A program made the translations under genes and the position numbers. Below are positions 43,719-53,998 of a stretch of DNA of 64,000 nucleotides, one piece after another. The notes beneath the pieces are model-generated. The model saw nothing but the letters and a program-made list of their open reading frames with translations, was not told the DNA's origin and made no database searches. Where the stretch lies: assembly GCF_016464385.1 (NCBI RefSeq), contig NZ_JADMLH010000004.1, positions 248,001-312,000 of the forward strand, read 5' to 3'. Source of the stretch: Nucisporomicrobium flavum (GTDB taxonomy: Bacteria > Actinomycetota > Actinomycetes > Mycobacteriales > Micromonosporaceae). Position 1 is the stretch's first letter. Each line of letters begins with the position of its first letter.

Positions 43719-44097
43719 CTCGCGGCTCCCCGCTCACAGGGCGGCTCCCGGACGCGGGTTGGTCGCTGTCCGCGGGGCTGCCTCCGTCCGCGGAGCCCTC
43801 CCCGCCCGCGGGGCTGCCTGTGCTCGCGTTGGCGTCTCGGTCCGCGGGGCTGCCTGTGCTCGCGTGGGTGCCTTGGTCCGCGGGGCTGCCTGTGCTCGCG
43901 TTGGCGTCTCGGTCCGTGGGGCTGCCTGTGCTCGCGTGGGCGTCTCGGTCCGCGGGGCCGGCCCCGCTCGTGAGAGTGCCTCCGCCCGCCAGGCTGCCAT
44001 TGCTCGCGAGGGTGTCTCCGTTTAGTGGGCCGCCTCCATCCGTGAGGGCGCCTCTGATCGCGTGGGCGCCTCCGGCGGCTCGACGGCCTTCGGTCAT
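43711..44097 (-). CDS. Hydrophilic repeat protein between two DUF202 genes
   Basis: A 128-residue protein, Ala/Gly/Ser/Asp/Thr-rich, without hydrophobic helices. Its centre consists of four 12-residue repeats of the type DANASTGSPADR. I accept it as coding because its ATG (44097) overlaps the stop of the upstream DUF202 gene as ATGA and its stop overlaps the start of the downstream one, an arrangement unlikely to arise by chance. No homologous family is recognised; it may be a disordered linker or a former fusion segment. Confidence 0.6.
   Translation of the reverse strand: MTEGRRAAGGAHAIRGALTDGGGPLNGDTLASNGSLAGGGTLTSGAGPADRDAHASTGSPTDRDANASTGSPADQGTHASTGSPADRDANASTGSPAGGEGSADGGSPADSDQPASGSRPVSGEPRGE
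43814..43957. repeat. 36-bp tandem repeat, four copies
   Basis: Units begin with CTGCCTGTGCTCGCG at 43814, 43850, 43886 and 43922 on the plus strand, with a few substitutions. They encode the 12-residue repeats of the minus-strand repeat protein. Confidence 0.9.
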
Positions 44098-44471
44098 TGC
44101 ACGGCCTTGATGATGACCGCCACCACCAGGAGGAGCGCGCCCGCCGCCACGAGGAGGGCCAGGATCGCCGGGAAGCGGGACTTGGGCAGGTCGGTGCCGA
44201 GGCGCATCGCCTTCTCCGTGCGCGCCCAGTGGTCGACCGCCCGTACAGCGACGACGCCGCCCAGGAGGAGCAGTGCGACCGAGATGATCTCGCGCAGGTG
44301 CTCGATCGGCAGGGGTGGCAGGAACTGGGCGCATGCCAGGCCGCCCGCCAGCAGCGCCAGGGCCGTACGGATCCAGGCGAGGAAGGTGCGTTCGTTGGCC
44401 AGTGAGAACCGGTAGTCCGGCTTCTCGCCGGCCATCGGGGTCTTCTGCGGGTTGAACCACTGGTCGAACAC
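44094..44471 (-). CDS. YidH-like DUF202 membrane protein
   Basis: A 125-residue protein with three helices and the signature SLANERTFLAWIRTALALLAGG (about residues 23-44, shown here in part as NERTFLAWIRTAL), closely resembling E. coli YidH. Function unknown. GTG 44471 start. First gene of the overlapping four-gene series on the minus strand, divergent from etfB with a 226-nt gap. Confidence 0.85.
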   Translation of the reverse strand: MFDQWFNPQKTPMAGEKPDYRFSLANERTFLAWIRTALALLAGGLACAQFLPPLPIEHLREIISVALLLLGGVVAVRAVDHWARTEKAMRLGTDLPKSRFPAILALLVAAGALLLVVAVIIKAVQ

Positions 44472-44697
44472 GCTGTCGATTATTGATCGCCGAGGTGAAG
44501 AATCGGCTCACGGGCCGCAGCCGCCGTCGCGGCTCGTGGTGGTGGAGGATGGTCACGAGGCGGGGAACGCGGTCGCGGGTGAGCTGTGTCACCGTCGGTG
44601 GCGGGCACCGTAAAGCTACCGGCGGGTAACATCCCCGTAGGAACCGTGAAACCGGCTGCAGGCGTGCGTCCATAAACAGGAGGGTCGTCGAAGCGCG

Positions 44698-45477
44698 ATG
44701 AACATTGTCGTACTGGTCAAGCAGGTGCCCGACTCCGGTGCCGAGCGCACTCTGAGTGCGGGCGACAAGACCGTCGAGCGCGGCTCGGCGAGCAACGTCA
44801 TCAACGAGATGGACGAGTACGCCATCGAGGAAGCGCTCAAGATCAAGGAAGCGCACGGCGGCGAGGTGACCGTCCTGACGATGGGCCCGGCCGGCGCGAC
44901 CGAGTCGATCCGCAAGGCGCTCTCCATGGGTCCGGACAAGGCGGTCCACGTGACCGACGACGCGCTGCACGGCTCGTGCGCCGTCGCCACGTCCAAGGTC
45001 CTGGCCGCCGCGCTGGGCACGCTCAACGCCGACCTCATCATCTGCGGCGCCGAGTCGACCGACGGCCGCGTGCAGGTCATGCCGCACATGCTGGCCGAGC
45101 GCCTGGGCATCGCCGCGCTCACCGGCGCCCGCAAGCTCACCGTCGACGGCGCCCAGCTGACCGCCGAGCGTCAGACCGACGAGGGCTACGAGGTCGTCAC
45201 CGCGGCCACGCCCGCCGTGGTCAGCGTCTGGGACACCATCAACGAGCCCCGGTACCCGTCCTTCAAGGGCATCATGGCGGCCAAGAAGAAGCCGGTGCAG
45301 AGCCTCTCCCTCGCGGACCTGGGCGTCAGCCCGGACGAGGTCGGCTTCGCGGGCGCCACCTCCGCGGTGGTCGAGTTCGCCAAGCGCCCGCCGCGCAGCG
45401 CCGGCACCAAGGTCACCGACGAGGGCAACGGCGGCGCGCAGCTGGTCGAGTTCCTCGCCACCGAGAAGTTCGTCTGA
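44698..45477 (+). CDS. etfB: Electron transfer flavoprotein subunit beta
   Basis: A 259-residue ETF beta chain, which binds AMP and with EtfA passes electrons from acyl-CoA dehydrogenases to the quinone pool. The N-terminal MNIVVLVKQVPDS, the MDEYAIEEALKIKE segment and WDTINEPRYPSFKGIMAAKKK (recognition loop region; shown shortened, PRYPSFKGIMAAKKK) are diagnostic. AGGAGGG lies about 10 nt before ATG 44698. The etfA gene follows after 12 nt. Confidence 0.96.
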   Translation: MNIVVLVKQVPDSGAERTLSAGDKTVERGSASNVINEMDEYAIEEALKIKEAHGGEVTVLTMGPAGATESIRKALSMGPDKAVHVTDDALHGSCAVATSKVLAAALGTLNADLIICGAESTDGRVQVMPHMLAERLGIAALTGARKLTVDGAQLTAERQTDEGYEVVTAATPAVVSVWDTINEPRYPSFKGIMAAKKKPVQSLSLADLGVSPDEVGFAGATSAVVEFAKRPPRSAGTKVTDEGNGGAQLVEFLATEKFV

Positions 45478-45489
45478 GAGGGGTCCACC

Positions 45490-46449
45490 ATGGCTGAGGT
45501 ACTGGTCGTCGTCGAGGCCTCCCAGGCTGCCGGCGTCAAGAAGGTCACGCTCGAGATGCTGACGATCGCCCGCGGGCTGGGTTCGCCCTCCGCGGTGGTC
45601 CTCGGCGGCGCCGGCGCGGCGGAGCAGCTCGCCGCCAAGCTCGGCGAGTACGGCGCCGAGAAGATCTATGCGGGCGAGGGCGAGGAGATCGACGGCTACC
45701 TCGTGGCGCCCAAGGCCACGGCGGTGGCCGAGCTGGTCAAGCGCGTCCAGCCGGCCGCGGTGCTGCTCGCCGCGACGCAGGAGGGCAAGGAGATCGCCGG
45801 CCGGCTCGCGGTCAAGCTGGACAACGGCCTGCTCACGGACGCGGTGGAGGTCGCCGAGGACGGTACGGCCACCCAGGTCGTCTTCGCCGGCTCCACGATC
45901 GTCAAGTCCAAGGTCACCCGGGGCCTGCCGATCGTGACGATCCGCCCCAACTCGGTGACCCCGGCCGCTGCGCCGGCCACCCCGGCCGTGGAGCAGCTGA
46001 CGGTCACGGTGGCCGACGCCGACAAGCTGGCGAAGGTCGTCGAGCGCGTCGCCGAGACGAAGGGCTCCCGCCCGGAGCTGACCGAGGCCTCGATCGTCGT
46101 CTCGGGTGGCCGCGGTGTCGGCAATGCGGACAACTTCACGTTGGTCGAGGAAATGGCCGACTTGCTCGGTGGCGCGGTGGGCGCCTCCCGTGCGGCCGTC
46201 GACTCCGGCTACTACCCGCACCAGTTCCAGGTCGGCCAGACCGGCAAGACGGTGTCCCCGCAGCTGTACGTCGCCCTGGGCATCTCGGGCGCCATCCAGC
46301 ACCGGGCCGGCATGCAGACGTCGAAGACGATCGTCGCGGTCAACAAGGACCCGGAGGCGCCGATCTTCGAGCTGGCCGACTACGGCGTGGTGGGCGACCT
46401 CTTCAAGATCGTGCCGCAGGCGACCGACGAGATCCGCAAGCGCAAGTGA
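45490..46449 (+). CDS. etfA: Electron transfer flavoprotein subunit alpha
   Basis: A 319-residue ETF alpha chain. The C-terminal FAD-binding domain shows VSGGRGVG (about residue 202), [37 protein letters not shown] and [18 protein letters not shown], all canonical. GAGGGGTCC before ATG 45490. A perfect hairpin follows 35 nt downstream. Its place beside etfB shows the two are made together; it presumably serves the enoyl-CoA/acyl-CoA oxidation enzymes elsewhere. Confidence 0.97.
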   Translation: MAEVLVVVEASQAAGVKKVTLEMLTIARGLGSPSAVVLGGAGAAEQLAAKLGEYGAEKIYAGEGEEIDGYLVAPKATAVAELVKRVQPAAVLLAATQEGKEIAGRLAVKLDNGLLTDAVEVAEDGTATQVVFAGSTIVKSKVTRGLPIVTIRPNSVTPAAAPATPAVEQLTVTVADADKLAKVVERVAETKGSRPELTEASIVVSGGRGVGNADNFTLVEEMADLLGGAVGASRAAVDSGYYPHQFQVGQTGKTVSPQLYVALGISGAIQHRAGMQTSKTIVAVNKDPEAPIFELADYGVVGDLFKIVPQATDEIRKRK

Positions 46450-46749
46450 CAGCGGCGGGCCGGTGACGGCCTGCGCGATGGAGGAACGGCCCGGCGGCCT
46501 CGGTCGCCGGGCCGTTCTCGTGCGCGTGCGGGGTGAGCTCAACCACTTACGCACGTGGCAGGGTGCGGCCGGCCGTTCAGGAGCCCCCGGGCGACTGGCC
46601 GGTCGGACCCGGTCCCTGGCGGGAGCGACGTCTCGGACCACGACGGACCCGAGCCATGATGCTCTTGGCGCTTCCGCCCTGGATATTGATCGTCCTGCGC
46701 GACGGTGACGGACGCGACGTATCCGTTGGCGGCGCACGGCATAAGCTTC
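46450..46749. other. Gap between etfA and the cysteine desulfurase
   Basis: 300 nt holding the terminator hairpin at 46484-46517. The rest shows no convincing gene. The final 60 nt may contain the desulfurase promoter, but no clear boxes are visible. Confidence 0.5.
46484..46517. terminator. Hairpin terminator of etfBA
   Basis: GAACGGCCCGGCG (46484-46496) pairs perfectly with CGCCGGGCCGTTC (46505-46517) around an 8-nt loop; no U-tract. Confidence 0.75.
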
Positions 46750-47937
46750 ATGACGATGGCCTACCTGGATCACGCGGCGACCGCGCCGATGCTCGCCGAG
46801 GCGCTCGACGCATATGTCGCGGCTGCCCGGGAGATCGGCAACCCGTCGTCCCTGCATGCTGCCGGTCGAAGCGCTCGACGGCTCGTCGAGGAGTCGCGCG
46901 AGCGGATCGCCGCGGTGCTCGGTGCGCGGCCGTCCGAGGTCGTCTTCACCAGCGGGGGGACCGAGAGCGACAACCTCGCCACCAAGGGCCTGTTCTGGGC
47001 GCGCCGCGGCGCCGACGGCCGGCGCTGCCGCGTCGTGGCGTCGGCGGTGGAGCACCACGCGGTCATGGATGCCGTCGAGTGGCTCCGGTCGCACGAGGGT
47101 GCCGTCGTCGAGTGGCTCCCCGTCGACCAGGCCGGACGCGTCAATCCCGCGGTGCTGACGGACGCGATCCAGGCGCACGGGGATGAGATCGCTGTGATCA
47201 GCGTGCAGTGGGCCAACAACGAGGTCGGCACGTTGCAGCCGATCCCCGCGCTGGCGGCCCTCGCGGCGCAGGCCGGCATCCCCTTCCACACCGACGCGGT
47301 GCAGGCCGTGGGGCAGGTCCCGGTCGACTTCGCAGCCAGCGGCGCCGCGGCCATGACCGTGAGCGGGCACAAGGTCGGCGGACCGGTCGGCGTGGGCGCG
47401 CTCCTGCTCGGCCGGGACGTGGCCGCCACGCCGTTGCTGCACGGCGGAGGTCAGGAGCGCGACGTACGGTCCGGCACGCTCGACACCCCCGGCGTCGTAG
47501 CGTTCGCGGTGGCGGTCGAGGCGGCCGTCAAGACCCAGCAGGAGCACGCGGCGCGCGTCGCCGCCCTGCGCGACGACCTGGTCGAGCGGGTCCGGGCCGC
47601 GATCCCCGACGCTGTCTACAACGGCGATCCCGTCGACCGGCTGCCGGGCAACGCCCACTTCTCTTTCCCGGGCTGCGAGGGGGACGCGCTGCTCCTGCTC
47701 CTCGACGCGCAGGGGATCGCGTGCTCGACGGGCTCGGCTTGCTCGGCCGGGGTCGCCCAGCCGTCGCACGTGCTCCTCGCGATGGGCGCCGACGATGATC
47801 GGGCACGGTCCTCGCTGCGGTTCACCCTCGGGCAGACCTCGACGGCGCAGGACATCGACGAGCTGCTGGCCGCGCTGCCGGGCGCGGTGGAGCGGGCCCG
47901 CCGGGCCACGGCGTGGAAGACGCCCCGTCAGTCCTGA
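46750..47937 (+). CDS. Cysteine desulfurase (IscS/NifS family)
   Basis: A 395-residue PLP enzyme releasing sulfur from cysteine as an enzyme persulfide. Visible: [11 protein letters not shown] region, the PLP Lys in [14 protein letters not shown] (about residue 202), and the active-site Cys loop [11 protein letters not shown] (about residue 325). It stands directly before mnmA, which uses persulfide sulfur to thiolate tRNA, so this is probably its dedicated donor. Start is uncertain: ATG 46750 or ATG 46756 fit the family N-terminus (MAYLDHAAT); neither has a good ribosome site, and the frame is open to GTG 46705. Confidence 0.92.
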   Translation: MTMAYLDHAATAPMLAEALDAYVAAAREIGNPSSLHAAGRSARRLVEESRERIAAVLGARPSEVVFTSGGTESDNLATKGLFWARRGADGRRCRVVASAVEHHAVMDAVEWLRSHEGAVVEWLPVDQAGRVNPAVLTDAIQAHGDEIAVISVQWANNEVGTLQPIPALAALAAQAGIPFHTDAVQAVGQVPVDFAASGAAAMTVSGHKVGGPVGVGALLLGRDVAATPLLHGGGQERDVRSGTLDTPGVVAFAVAVEAAVKTQQEHAARVAALRDDLVERVRAAIPDAVYNGDPVDRLPGNAHFSFPGCEGDALLLLLDAQGIACSTGSACSAGVAQPSHVLLAMGADDDRARSSLRFTLGQTSTAQDIDELLAALPGAVERARRATAWKTPRQS

Positions 47938-47944
47938 GAGCCCG

Positions 47945-47979
47945 CGGCGCAGAAGCCGAAAGATGATCATCTTGCGCCG
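47945..47979. terminator. Palindrome-containing hairpin after the cysteine desulfurase
   Basis: An outer stem CGGCGCA / TGCGCCG (47945-47951 with 47973-47979) encloses most of a perfect 14-bp palindrome, AAGATGATCATCTT (47960-47973). It may be a terminator or a protein site; the palindrome is AT-rich in a GC-rich context, so a regulator site is also plausible. Confidence 0.45.
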
Positions 47980-48117
47980 TCCTCCCGCTGATCCGTCTTG
48001 TGCTTCATCTATCGCTGTTGGCCGCGCGGACGGTTCTTGATCCACAGGATTTTCCTGGGTGGTCCAGAGCACGTCGGCCGATTCCGGCCGCCGTGGGGTT
48101 TTGCCGGGGCCGGCGGA

Positions 48118-48123
48118 TAGGCT
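48118..48123 (+). promoter_or_regulatory. Leaderless-type -10 box of mnmA
   Basis: TAGGCT lies 7 nt before GTG 48131 with no ribosome site between. Confidence 0.5.
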
Positions 48124-48130
48124 TGCCGGC

Positions 48131-49264
48131 GTGCGAGTGCTTGCAGCTATGTCCGGCGGTGTCGACTCCGCCGTCGCTGCCGCGCGCGCCAGGGATGCCG
48201 GCCATGACGTGACCGGGGTCCATCTGGCGCTGGCGCGGAACCCTCAGACGTACCGGACGGGTGCGCGGGGATGCTGCACGCTCGAAGACTCCCGCGACGC
48301 GCGCCGGGCCGCCGACGTCATCGGCATCCCCTTCTATGTGTGGGACATGGCCGACCAGTTCCACGAGAGCGTCGTCGACGACTTCGTCGCCGAATACGCC
48401 GCGGGCCGCACCCCCAACCCCTGCCTGCGGTGCAACGAGAAGATCAAGTTCGCCGCGGTGCTCGACCGGGCGGTCGCGCTCGGCTTCGACGCGGTCGTCA
48501 CCGGCCACCACGCCCGGCTCGGCGCCGACGGACTGCTGCGGCGCAGCGTGGACATCGCCAAGGACCAGTCGTATGTGCTCGCCGTGCTCACCCGCGACCA
48601 GCTCGACCGGGCCGTCTTCCCGCTCGGCGACTCGACCAAGGCCCAGGTGCGTGAGGAGGCCGCCGCCCGTGGCCTCGCCGTGGCCGACAAGCCGGATTCC
48701 CACGACATCTGCTTCATCGCCGACGGCGACACCCGCGGGTTCCTCGCGCAGCGGCTCGGTGAAGCTCCCGGCGACATCGTCGACGGCCGCACGGGCACGG
48801 TGCTCGGGCAGCACGCGGGCGCCTACGGCTACACGGTGGGCCAGCGCAAGGGCCTCGACCTGCGCGTGCCCGCCCCTGACGGCCGCCCGCGCTACGTGCT
48901 CTCCATCACCCCGAAGACCAATACCGTCACAGTCGGCCCTCGTGAGGACCTCGCGGTCGACACGGTGACGGCTGAGCGCCCGATCTGGCACGGCGAGCAG
49001 ACGCCCGTCGAATGTGACGTGCAGCTGCGTGCGCACGGCGAGGTCGTGCCCGCAGTCGTCTCCGTCGAGGACGGACGGTTGACGGCCCGGCTGCGGAGCC
49101 CGGCGCGCGGGGTTGCCGCCGGCCAGGCGATCGTGGCGTACCGGCCGGATCCCGGCGGGGACATCGTGCTCGGCTCGGCCACCATCCTGACCGGGGAGAA
49201 CCTGACCGGGGAGAACGCGCACCCCGCCGCGACGTCCGGGACGGGGGCGTCGGCCAATGGCTGA
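48131..49264 (+). CDS. mnmA: tRNA-specific 2-thiouridylase MnmA
   Basis: A 377-residue enzyme that thiolates U34 of Lys, Glu and Gln tRNAs. The PP-loop [10 protein letters not shown] is at residues 5-14, the first catalytic Cys in [12 protein letters not shown] (about residue 100), the second in HDICFI (about 194), GYTVGQRKG follows. GTG 48131 makes a standard N-terminus. The C-terminus carries a small [11 protein letters not shown] duplication. It follows the cysteine desulfurase and overlaps the next gene by 8 nt. Confidence 0.95.
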   Translation: MRVLAAMSGGVDSAVAAARARDAGHDVTGVHLALARNPQTYRTGARGCCTLEDSRDARRAADVIGIPFYVWDMADQFHESVVDDFVAEYAAGRTPNPCLRCNEKIKFAAVLDRAVALGFDAVVTGHHARLGADGLLRRSVDIAKDQSYVLAVLTRDQLDRAVFPLGDSTKAQVREEAAARGLAVADKPDSHDICFIADGDTRGFLAQRLGEAPGDIVDGRTGTVLGQHAGAYGYTVGQRKGLDLRVPAPDGRPRYVLSITPKTNTVTVGPREDLAVDTVTAERPIWHGEQTPVECDVQLRAHGEVVPAVVSVEDGRLTARLRSPARGVAAGQAIVAYRPDPGGDIVLGSATILTGENLTGENAHPAATSGTGASANG

Positions 49265-50255
49265 CTTTCCCTGGCCGAGCGGAGCGGCGACCGGAATCGG
49301 CTCGCTGCCGGGAACGGACGTTGCCGAGGCGCAGCGGCTGATCCTCGGCGAGCTGCCCGATCTGCCGCACCTCCCCGAGCTCCCCGACCGCGGCCCGGGC
49401 GCCGACATCATCGGACGCAGCGCCGGATTCCTCGTCGAGCTTCCCGTCCAGCTCTACGCCGGGCGGTGGCAGATGGCGCCACGCCCCGGCAAGGACCTGC
49501 GCCGCACGGCCGATCTGCTCGAACGCGACCTCGACCAGATGACCGAGCAGGGCGATCGGTACACGGGGCCGTTCAAGATCCAGTCGGCCGGCCCCTGGAC
49601 GCTCGCGGCCAACCTGGACCTGCCCATCGGTGGCCGTATGCTGCGCGATCCGGGCGCCGTCCGGGACCTCACCGACTCCCTCGCCGAGGGCCTGCGCCGG
49701 CACATCGCCGACGTACAGAGGCGGCTCCCGGGCGCCACTGTGCTGCTGCAGCTCGACGAGCCCTCGCTGTCCGCGGTGCTCGACGGACACGTTCCCACGG
49801 AGAGCGGGCTGAGCGCGTACAGGGCCGTCGACGGCCCGGATGCCGCGACAGGCCTGCGGACCGTCGTGGAGGCGGTGGGCGTGCCGGTGATCGTGCACAG
49901 CTGTGCTCCCGCCGTACCGCTGCAGGTCGTGCGGGATGCACAGGCCGCGGCCGTGTCGATCGACCTCGCGCTGCTCAAGGATCTGGATCCGCTGGGGGAG
50001 GCCCTCGAGGCCGGCCTCGGTCTCTTCGCCGGCGCGGTGCCGACCCGGCCTGCGTCGGCGGGTCACGCTCCGACGTCGGCAGAAACCGCAGATCGGGTAC
50101 GGGGTCTGTGGCGGAAGCTCGGATTCCGGGCTGACCGGCTGCCCGAGCAGGTCGTCGTCACGCCGGCATGCGGACTGGCCGGAGCGAGCCCCGGGTACGT
50201 GCGGGCTGTGGTGAAAGCCTGCCGTGACGCCGGTCGGCGCCTGTCCGAGGCGTGA
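49257..50255 (+). CDS. MetE-like (vitamin B12-independent methionine synthase C-terminal domain) protein
   Basis: A 332-residue TIM-barrel protein resembling only the C-terminal half of Met[12 protein letters not shown] at the start is typical, [10 protein letters not shown] contains a conserved acidic region, and zinc ligands are visible: His-x-Cys in IVHSCAP (about residue 216) and Cys in VTPACGLAG (about residue 303). Short MetE-like proteins lacking the N-terminal barrel are found beside mnmA in many actinobacteria; the exact methyl donor is unknown. It overlaps mnmA by 8 nt, so it is in the same operon. Confidence 0.87.
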   Translation: MADFPWPSGAATGIGSLPGTDVAEAQRLILGELPDLPHLPELPDRGPGADIIGRSAGFLVELPVQLYAGRWQMAPRPGKDLRRTADLLERDLDQMTEQGDRYTGPFKIQSAGPWTLAANLDLPIGGRMLRDPGAVRDLTDSLAEGLRRHIADVQRRLPGATVLLQLDEPSLSAVLDGHVPTESGLSAYRAVDGPDAATGLRTVVEAVGVPVIVHSCAPAVPLQVVRDAQAAAVSIDLALLKDLDPLGEALEAGLGLFAGAVPTRPASAGHAPTSAETADRVRGLWRKLGFRADRLPEQVVVTPACGLAGASPGYVRAVVKACRDAGRRLSEA

Positions 50256-50392
50256 CGACCGCCCTCGGTGACGCCCGGATCTGAGCCGGCGCTGAAGCTT
50301 GTCTGCTCGTTGGCCGGCGATGCTGGTCGTCCGGCGGGCGGAAGTGTTGGCGTTCCGCCTTTTCTGTCGCACCCGGCGGGCATCATGCAGAC

Positions 50393-50746
50393 ATGATTGG
50401 ACGTCTCGACACCGTCGTCATCGACTGCCCCGATCCCCGTGCCCTGGCACGGTTCTACAGCGAACTGCTCGGCATGCACGTCGTTCACGACGAGGACGGC
50501 TGGGTGACCATCCGCACCGACTCCGACGCCCCGAGCCTCGCCTTCCAGAAGGCCCCCGACCTCCTCCCGCCGCGCTGGCCCGACCACGACCGCCCCCAGC
50601 AGTTCCACCTGGACGTGCGCGTGGACGACATCGAGAAGGCGGAGCAGCGCGTGCTCGCCGCGGGCGCGAAACGATTGGACGGTGGGGGCGAGACGTTCCG
50701 GGTGTACGAGGATCCGGTCGGTCACCCGTTCTGTCTGGTCTGGTAG
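50393..50746 (+). CDS. VOC/glyoxalase-fold protein
   Basis: A 117-residue single-module-pair VOC protein with a metal-site-like His (QQFHLDVRVDD, about residue 65) and a C-terminal YEDPVGHPFCLVW. The substrate is unknown. Such proteins are common as resistance or dioxygenase-like enzymes, but there is no specific clue. Its 3' end overlaps the convergent MazF-like gene by 25 nt. Confidence 0.87.
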   Translation: MIGRLDTVVIDCPDPRALARFYSELLGMHVVHDEDGWVTIRTDSDAPSLAFQKAPDLLPPRWPDHDRPQQFHLDVRVDDIEKAEQRVLAAGAKRLDGGGETFRVYEDPVGHPFCLVW

Positions 50747-51222
50747 CGGCCACGCCGGTTCCCCGGCGGCCCCTTGCCGTCGGGCCGTTCCGCCTGCCGA
50801 TCTGCCAGCCGCAGCAGGTCTCGCTTACCCAAGCCGCGGCGCGCCGCGACGACCCGGCGCATGGAACGGCTCGCCGTGCCGGCGCGACGCTGAAACGCCG
50901 AGCGGCGCACCAGAATCGGCTCACCGAGATTCAGGTACGAGTCCCGCTCCGCGTACGGATCCCAGCGACGCGTCGGGATGAGCACATGATCGCGGCGGTG
51001 GCTCTTGTCCCGACTGGTGATCTTCAAGACGACGATGCCGCGGCGGTGGTTCAGCAGCACCAGACAGGGTCGTAGCTTCGCGCCCTGGCCGCGGGCGAAG
51101 GGGACCGTGGCCCACCAGATGTCACCCGCCGTGGGCCGCGCGGTGCGGAGCCGGTGTCGCAGGAGGGCAACGCCCGCGGCCGCGACCAGGCCCGCTGCCA
51201 GCCACAACCGCCAGTCCGCCAT
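50722..51222 (-). CDS. Membrane-anchored PemK/MazF-like protein
   Basis: A 166-residue protein: N-terminal transmembrane helix (about residues 5-21, LWLAAGLVAAAGVALL), then a MazF/PemK-like beta-barrel (about 33-115) with GDIWWATVP, KLRPCLVL and VLKITSRDKS (the typical RP and S/T-S positions), and a basic C-terminal tail. MazF toxins are ribonucleases; a helix on the N-terminus is unusual, and no antitoxin ORF is adjacent. It may therefore be a non-toxic or self-restrained relative. ATG 51222 start. Confidence 0.8.
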   Translation of the reverse strand: MADWRLWLAAGLVAAAGVALLRHRLRTARPTAGDIWWATVPFARGQGAKLRPCLVLLNHRRGIVVLKITSRDKSHRRDHVLIPTRRWDPYAERDSYLNLGEPILVRRSAFQRRAGTASRSMRRVVAARRGLGKRDLLRLADRQAERPDGKGPPGNRRGRYQTRQNG

Positions 51223-51283
51223 CGGCAGACCGTACCCGGGCGGTCCAGCGTGCGCGACCGGTACTCCGCGGCCTTCCGGGCGG

Positions 51284-51365
51284 CGCTGCGCTTTTCTGGC
51301 CCGCGCTGCGCGTTTCTGGCCTGCGCTGCGCTTCGGCGGGTCGGGCTGCGCTTCGGCGGGTCGGG
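51284..51365. repeat. 20-bp repeats upstream of ligA
   Basis: CTGCGCTTCGGCGGGTCGGG occurs twice in register (51326-51345 and 51346-51365), preceded by two diverged copies of a related CTGCGC-N-TTTCTGGCC unit. It lies in the divergent gap before ligA. Confidence 0.8.
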
Positions 51366-51443
51366 CCCGGCGATCGACCTTGTGACGACTTCGTAAGACG
51401 AGGCGGCCCGCAGGACGGCGGTTTTGTCGGAGGGTCCGGCTAA

Positions 51444-53675
<2,232 letters not shown>

Positions 53676-53998
53676 CAGGCCAACTCTCGTGAGGCAGGGG
53701 AGCGCCGTCCTCAGTGGCGGCAGGCGGCCAGCACCGGCCGACCCGTCATTTACCGTCGCCCCTGCGCCGGCCTCAGCCACCCCGACAGCACCCCACTCCA
53801 CCTGCGACAACCCGCTACCGGACCCTGTCGCCGGTTCCACCCAGGACCCTTGATCAGGCTCCAACGGGTGAACTTTCCACCGATCCACGTTCTCCGACTT
53901 ATGCCAATTTGATAACGCCGAGTCTGTTTCGCGTAGTTTTGTCTATGTGGATCTATGGTGAGGAGGACTCGGTCGGTCGATGCCATCCTGGAGGTCGC
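53676..53998. other. Gap upstream of the GGDEF-EAL gene
   Basis: 323 nt. The first half shows no structure; 53880-53960 is of lower GC with a TTGATA box (about 53910) and a TAGTTT (about 53935) that could be the GGDEF-EAL promoter, 19 nt apart. Confidence 0.4.

Noticed and set aside
43711..48072. A 4.4-kb minus-strand open frame opposite etfBA and the cysteine desulfurase
   Set aside because: Only its last 129 codons (43711-44097) are supported; the rest is a shadow of well-identified plus-strand genes.
49257..50255. A B12 or SAM riboswitch before the MetE-like gene
   Set aside because: The gene overlaps mnmA, leaving no leader; no conserved riboswitch motif is seen.
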